Below, in pieces: positions 46,031 through 48,133 of a DNA stretch of 48,133 bases. A model generated the notes under the pieces. The model was not told the origin of the DNA. It did no database searches and saw only the letters and a list, made by a program, of their open reading frames with translations. The position numbers and the translations under genes are program-made. Where the stretch lies: NCBI GenBank assembly GCA_010365115.1, contig JAAFGX010000024.1:1-48133 (forward strand). Reading direction: 5' to 3'. This DNA is from Paludibacter sp. Lineage in GTDB: Bacteria > Bacteroidota > Bacteroidia > Bacteroidales > Paludibacteraceae. Positions within the stretch are counted from its first letter, which is position 1. Every line of letters starts with the position of its first letter.

Positions 46031-46058
46031 TCCAATTTTGATAATTGGATTTTTTTTA
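46031..46058 (+). terminator. Rho-independent terminator, plus strand
   Basis: TCCAATT and AATTGGA form a 7-bp stem with a 5-nt loop, followed by nine T. The gene it serves is not apparent in the 370 bp upstream. Confidence 0.55.
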
Positions 46059-46131
46059 TTGCTTTTTGACTATAATATAAATGCATATACATGGCACTTC
46101 CTTAACAGATAGTCATTAAAGAAACAGAAAG

Positions 46132-46602
46132 GAGATTAAGCATCTTCTAAAAGTATCTACTCCATTCATCTCACAAAGGTTAAGAGTATTGTTGATTCTC
46201 AAACGAAATGAATCAACATGGATATCCAAACGTGAAGCGGCCATATTAAGCGGTGTCTGTGCAGACAGTATTCAGAAATGGTGTACACTCTACATGAGAG
46301 ATGGAATAGAAGGTTTAATGAAACACAACAAGATCGGATATAAACCGTCCGCATTTACAGATATGGAACGTGCAAGACTAAAAGAAAAGCTAAACGATCC
46401 CAAAAATGGTTTGCTTGGCTTTGTAGAACTAAAGGAGTGGATTAGGAATGAATTTGGCAAGGAAATCTTACATAGAACTGTAGTGAATTATTGTGTTACG
46501 AACTTTCATTCAAGTGTGAAGGTGGCTAGAAAAAGTCACATAAACAAGGATGTAGATGGCGGAAGGCTTACTGTGCAGAAACTAAAAAGTATAACGAGTT
46601 AA
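46132..46602 (+). pseudogene. IS630-family transposase, N-terminal remnant
   Basis: The frame reads HLLKVSTPFISQRLRVLLIL, NESTWISKREAAILSGVCAD, WCTLYMRDGIEGLMKHNKIG and DPKNGLLGFVELKEWI, the two helix-turn-helix subdomains of IS630 transposases. It has no clear ATG, and the DDE catalytic domain is absent: after SHINKDVDGG the match is lost and the frame stops. Terminal inverted repeats were not found. Confidence 0.75.
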
Positions 46603-46743
46603 TTATCAATGTGCTTGGGGTAAATGAGTTCCATTGTCGCTTCATTACCGTTCCAGGAACTTCGTTCTTGCCTCACATCGAACCCTGAAAAATAACCAGA
46701 ATGTCAAAGAGCTACTATTTTACGGCACTATTGCCGCATAATG

Positions 46744-46881
46744 TTAAATGATTTTTACCGAACGATTGAAAGAATTCTTGTCATTTTTATACATGTCATC
46801 TCGTTTCAGGGGAAGACCCTGGGAAATAACCTTTTTCATAAAATCCTCATCCACTATTGGAATATTTGTTTGCTTTGCCAT
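46744..46881 (-). pseudogene. traB (DUF3408-type) N-terminal remnant
   Basis: A 45-codon frame starting ATG reads MAKQTNIPIVDEDFMKKVIS, like the start of the conjugal transfer proteins that follow traA in Bacteroides elements. It starts 9 bp after the traA remnant's stop and ends early. Assigned by position and weak similarity. Confidence 0.45.
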
Positions 46882-46889
46882 GATGTTTG

Positions 46890-47082
46890 TTATATATTTG
46901 ATGTGATGTATGCAATTTCAATTATGAACTCTTTCGGATTGCTGTCCTTGACCATTCGTTCATTAGCGGGAAATAAGGTGGCTAGGAAAGCAGATTTTTG
47001 TTTGCCCGACAAATCCTTTCTTGTAGCGTTTGGTATCGTGTATAATGTCACAAAGCAACGGAATCCAAATTAGTGTATTGAT
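46890..47082 (-). pseudogene. traA (ParA-type ATPase) C-terminal remnant with frameshift
   Basis: HDTKRYKK, then after removal of one extra G near 47015, DLSGKQKSAFLATLFPANER and MVKDSNPKEFIIEI. This matches the C-terminus of the Bacteroides TraA ParA-like ATPase (DTKRYKKxLS...FxSTLFPAdtR.vKgSN). The ATPase domain is missing. A second scrap of a conjugative element, 22 kb from the mobA-mobC remnants. Confidence 0.65.
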
Positions 47083-47089
47083 TTATCGT

Positions 47090-47312
47090 AAGTTTTCATA
47101 TTCACATGATTATACGTTTATATAGTTGTTTGTTTGTTTGCTGGATTACAAGTTAACATATTCACAGATATACAAGATTTCTTGAATATATTTTATACAG
47201 TTATACAAGAATGTATAACTACAAATATACATGATTGCAAGTATGCTAGATTATCTTTTTTTTGTTTACCAGATTATAAGTTTGTTGATTTACAATTATA
47301 TATATCGGTATA
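47090..47312. repeat. AT-rich region with degenerate ACAAGT/ATAAGT repeats
   Basis: Words such as GATTATAC, GATTACAAGTT, ATACAAGA and GATTATAAGTTT recur at irregular intervals through about 220 bp. It lies upstream of the traA remnant (minus strand), a position often occupied by similar AT-rich repeats in Bacteroides conjugative elements. No gene seen. Confidence 0.4.
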
Positions 47313-47359
47313 GGCGTTTAGGTCGCTGTTTATTTTGAAAAGTTTGCTACTTTTATAGC

Positions 47360-48133
47360 ATGGAAAACATAGAACAATACAAGGGTGTGAATTCAATAGA
47401 TTTCAATAGACATTTTCAGACTAACGAGGATTGCTACCAGTATCTATCTGGAATAAAATGGTCATCTGAGAATCCATACAGATGCAAAAAATGCGATAAT
47501 GTGAAGTATGGAAAAGGTAAAAAGCCATATTCACGCCGTTGCACAAAATGCAATTATGATGAAAGTCCAACAGCTGGAACAATGTTTGACAAATTGAAAT
47601 TTCCATTACTAATAGCATTTCATATCTGCTTCAAAATTAGTACAAAAAAGAAAGGGATGTCATCTTTAGAATTGTCAGAAGAGTTTGGATTGCGACAAAA
47701 AACAGTTTGGAAATTCAAGTGGAAAATCCAACAAGCTATGACAAGCAGCCGTAAAAGCCAATTGGTGGGCAAAATCCAAGTTGACGAGTTTCTGATTGGA
47801 GAATACGAAGAAGGGAAAGTAGGACGTAGTAGCGGGAGCAAAAAGAAGTTAGTGATTGTTGCCCTTGAAATTCTTGAAGAAAAGGGTGGTGTTGGGCGTG
47901 CGTATGCACAAGTAATTGAACGAGCTTCAAGCAAAGAATTCAGACCGTTTTTTGAGACATATATCAGCAAAGACGCCCAAATTATTACTGATGTTTGGAA
48001 AGGATATTTGCCATTGAAAAAGCTATATCAAAACTTAGAACAAATACCTTCGGACAAAGGAAAAGGTATGCCACAATTGCACATTCACATAATGAATATA
48101 CAGGGATGGTTGCGAGGAATACACCACCATTGT
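47360..48133 (+). CDS. IS1595-family (ISXO2-like) transposase, 3' end outside window
   Basis: 258 codons, open to the window end. An N-terminal zinc ribbon (RCKKCD...RRCTKCNYDESPTAGTMF), a helix-turn-helix (SSLELSEEFGLRQKTVWKFK) and the transposase core with VDEFLIGEYE (first Asp) and IITDVWKGYLPLKK (second Asp), followed by IHIMNIQGWLRGIHHHC, where the third catalytic Asn/His belongs. Start ATG at 47360. It appears intact as far as visible. The left end of the element may be near 47313. Confidence 0.85.
   Translation, partial: MENIEQYKGVNSIDFNRHFQTNEDCYQYLSGIKWSSENPYRCKKCDNVKYGKGKKPYSRRCTKCNYDESPTAGTMFDKLKFPLLIAFHICFKISTKKKGMSSLELSEEFGLRQKTVWKFKWKIQQAMTSSRKSQLVGKIQVDEFLIGEYEEGKVGRSSGSKKKLVIVALEILEEKGGVGRAYAQVIERASSKEFRPFFETYISKDAQIITDVWKGYLPLKKLYQNLEQIPSDKGKGMPQLHIHIMNIQGWLRGIHHHC

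Noticed and set aside
45904..46092. 62-codon minus-strand open frame (NAQRYEVQGFLAARGFF)
   Set aside because: No recognised family, spans the T-run of a terminator and a dispersed repeat; too weak to call.
46741..47073. 110-codon plus-strand open frame
   Set aside because: It is antisense to the recognisable traA and traB remnants and its translation resembles nothing.

Overview
The window reads as a chromosomal segment of a Bacteroidota bacterium, most likely an anaerobic or facultative member of the Bacteroidales. Pointers are a SusC/SusD pair with an ECF sigma/FecR switch, several proteins ending in type IX secretion (T9SS) sorting domains, promoters of the TTTG/TAnnTTTG type, the trpBEGDCFA gene order, and remnants of Bacteroides-type conjugative elements. 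The genus is not determined.

Layout. 1-3235 (+): two tandem multihaem cytochrome c genes (the first cut by the window edge) and an outer-membrane beta-barrel, possibly an electron-transfer unit. 3270-6700 (-): mutS2 and mazG. 6922-11356 (+): an ABC transporter operon with two tiny membrane proteins, then a small membrane protein, an acyltransferase and a class I glutamine amidotransferase. 11383-18819 (-): a complete tryptophan operon with promoter, a leader peptide holding three consecutive Trp codons, and a terminator/antiterminator. 18976-20346 (+): radA. 20522-25010: a decayed integrative conjugative element (mobA/mobB/mobC remnants, integrase with a stop, two excisionase-like genes) in which a hipBA-type toxin-antitoxin pair is still intact. 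25472-45655 (-): a polysaccharide-utilisation region with SusD, SusC, FecR, ECF sigma, a polysaccharide-lyase-like enzyme, a porin, a glycosidase-like/beta-propeller protein and several T9SS lectin-like proteins. Its upstream part is scarred by deletions that made chimeric gene fragments, and it holds a degenerate second copy of the susC 5' region. 46132-48133: insertion-sequence and conjugative-element debris (IS630, traA/traB, IS1595).

Most unusual observation: an inverted pair of GC-rich palindromes, 61-76 nt apart, encloses the start codon of trpB, trpE, trpG, trpC and trpA. It adds a related N-terminal peptide of about 20 residues to each enzyme, ahead of where the conserved enzyme begins. 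A sixth copy lies immediately upstream of trpD, and half-copies occur in and before mutS2. This looks like a small mobile element that supplies a start codon and N-terminus, and whose arms could fold the start codon into the loop of a long hairpin.

How it works together: the trp genes make tryptophan from chorismate under transcriptional attenuation. The sugar region would sense, import and cut a probably uronate-containing polysaccharide. Its intracellular catabolic genes (MFS permease, sugar isomerase, glycerate kinase) survive only as fragments here.
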